64,000 nucleotides of DNA, taken from contig NZ_FTOI01000003.1 in NCBI RefSeq assembly GCF_900156725.1, positions 186,001 to 250,000 on the forward strand. Reading direction: 5' to 3'. Source of the stretch: Kaistella chaponensis. Lineage in GTDB: Bacteria > Bacteroidota > Bacteroidia > Flavobacteriales > Weeksellaceae. Positions 63,382-64,000 of this stretch are shown here, one piece after another. The position numbers were made by a program, and so were the translations under genes. The notes under the pieces are model-generated. The model did no database searches and was not told the origin of the DNA. It saw only the letters and a program-made list of their open reading frames with translations. Each line of letters starts with the position of its first letter. Positions within the stretch are counted from its first letter, which is position 1.

Positions 63382-64000
63382 TAATTTAGGTTATTTGTTT
63401 CAGACGCATTTCAATATACAAATAATATCAAAATGACCATTTTGCTAAGATGTAAAGATAATAAAAGCATTTTAGTGTACGATTACGTGAAACAAAAAAG
63501 TAAGTAGGATAACTATATTTCCGCAAAACATATTTTTTGTATTTCTACGAAATACAAAAACCGATTTATCGGGATGATAGCAAGCAAAGCAACGAAGTGC
63601 TTGTTTCCATTTGCACCGAAAAGGTGCAAAGTGGCTTGTTTTTTATCGGAGATAAAAAATAAAAAATCTTTTTGCTCAAAAAAGGTTATCCTACTTATCC
63701 TCTTTAATTAAGGTAATGAGGTGCAGAATGCACCGAAATTCTAAGAGAAAGCGGAGCTTTAGAAAATATTTTTTTTGCCGAAGGCAAAACCGCTAAAGCA
63801 ATACAGTGCAAAATCCTACTGTAAGTAGGATAAGTACATTCTGCCAAAAAGATTGTTTTTTATTTCGTAGAAATGAAAAACGGATTTATCTGATTAAAAT
63901 AATGCAAAACAGTAAACCGTAGGTTTTCGTTTGCACTTAAAGGATTTGTTTTGGCTCGTTTTTTAGCGAAGCTAAAAAATGATAAATGTTTCTGTTTAAA
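63382..64000. other. Region of GNA-loop mini-hairpins and AAGTAGGATAA repeats
   Basis: No gene is seen. Six perfect stems close on short purine loops: 63610-63630 (8 bp, GAAAA), 63639-63659 (9 bp, GGA), 63720-63734 (6 bp, GAA), 63748-63760 (5 bp, GGA), 63773-63789 (7 bp, GAA) and 63959-63979 (9 bp, GAA). The motif AAGTAGGATAA occurs directly near 63500 and 63822 and inverted near 63688. Each direct copy is followed by an ATTTC-TAC/GTA-GAAAT-type palindrome and an ACCGATTTATC or ACGGATTTATC tail. Probably a replication, transfer or attachment region. Confidence 0.6.

Overview
The window looks like chromosome from a flavobacterium of the Weeksellaceae (Chryseobacterium/Kaistella-like). The DNA is AT-rich. 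Many genes are preceded by the Bacteroidota -7 promoter motif TAnnTTTG. It carries Bacteroidota-specific genes: porQ (type IX secretion), tamL, a SusC/FecA-like TonB receptor, DUF2723, and a split atpDC pair. This placement is inferred from gene content; no rRNA or tRNA gene is present.

Layout. 1-4469: a truncated membrane protein and a small hypothetical gene (minus strand), then yggS, a sigma-54-type response regulator with no DNA-binding domain, and a MATE exporter. 4470-6540: an accessory island with a 314-residue protein of unknown function, a divergent small HTH gene, and between them an array of 21-bp repeats plus palindromic operator candidates. 6667-9385: three one-gene cassettes, each followed by an attC-like hairpin site. 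9426-15845: a tetR-tolC-MFP-RND efflux operon. 16078-51852: mostly housekeeping genes (holB-like, lptC, anmK, kdsA, adenine deaminase family, DUF2723, two PLP enzymes that may form a sulfonolipid pair, atpDC, ribF, frr, pyrH, porQ, cmk, trmH-like, tamL) ending in a frameshifted M28 peptidase. 51853-54406: a second 21-bp array, a molybdenum-cofactor-sulfurase-like enzyme and a GNAT acetyltransferase. 54550-55797: a second, shorter cassette locus on the minus strand containing a gene broken by a nonsense codon. 56158-64000: accessory, probably integrative-element DNA: four small phage- or ICE-associated genes, a DUF6943-like gene, 1.3 kb of structured non-coding DNA, a convergent AAA ATPase/subtilisin pair resembling the IetAS anti-phage/addiction system, and a terminal region rich in mini-hairpins.

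The main finding is the pair of cassette loci. In four of four intact cassettes, the ten bases that open the cassette (GTTA plus six cassette-specific bases) are exactly complementary to the ten bases (six plus TAAC) just after the gene. Those ten bases begin an imperfect hairpin that runs to the next GTTA. This is the logic of integron gene cassettes (own R'' box pairs with own R' half), but no integron integrase is in the window, so the loci look like integrase-less cassette arrays of a flavobacterial type. The two 21-bp-period arrays, each with nine units in perfect register and both readable as heptads, are the second unexplained structure.
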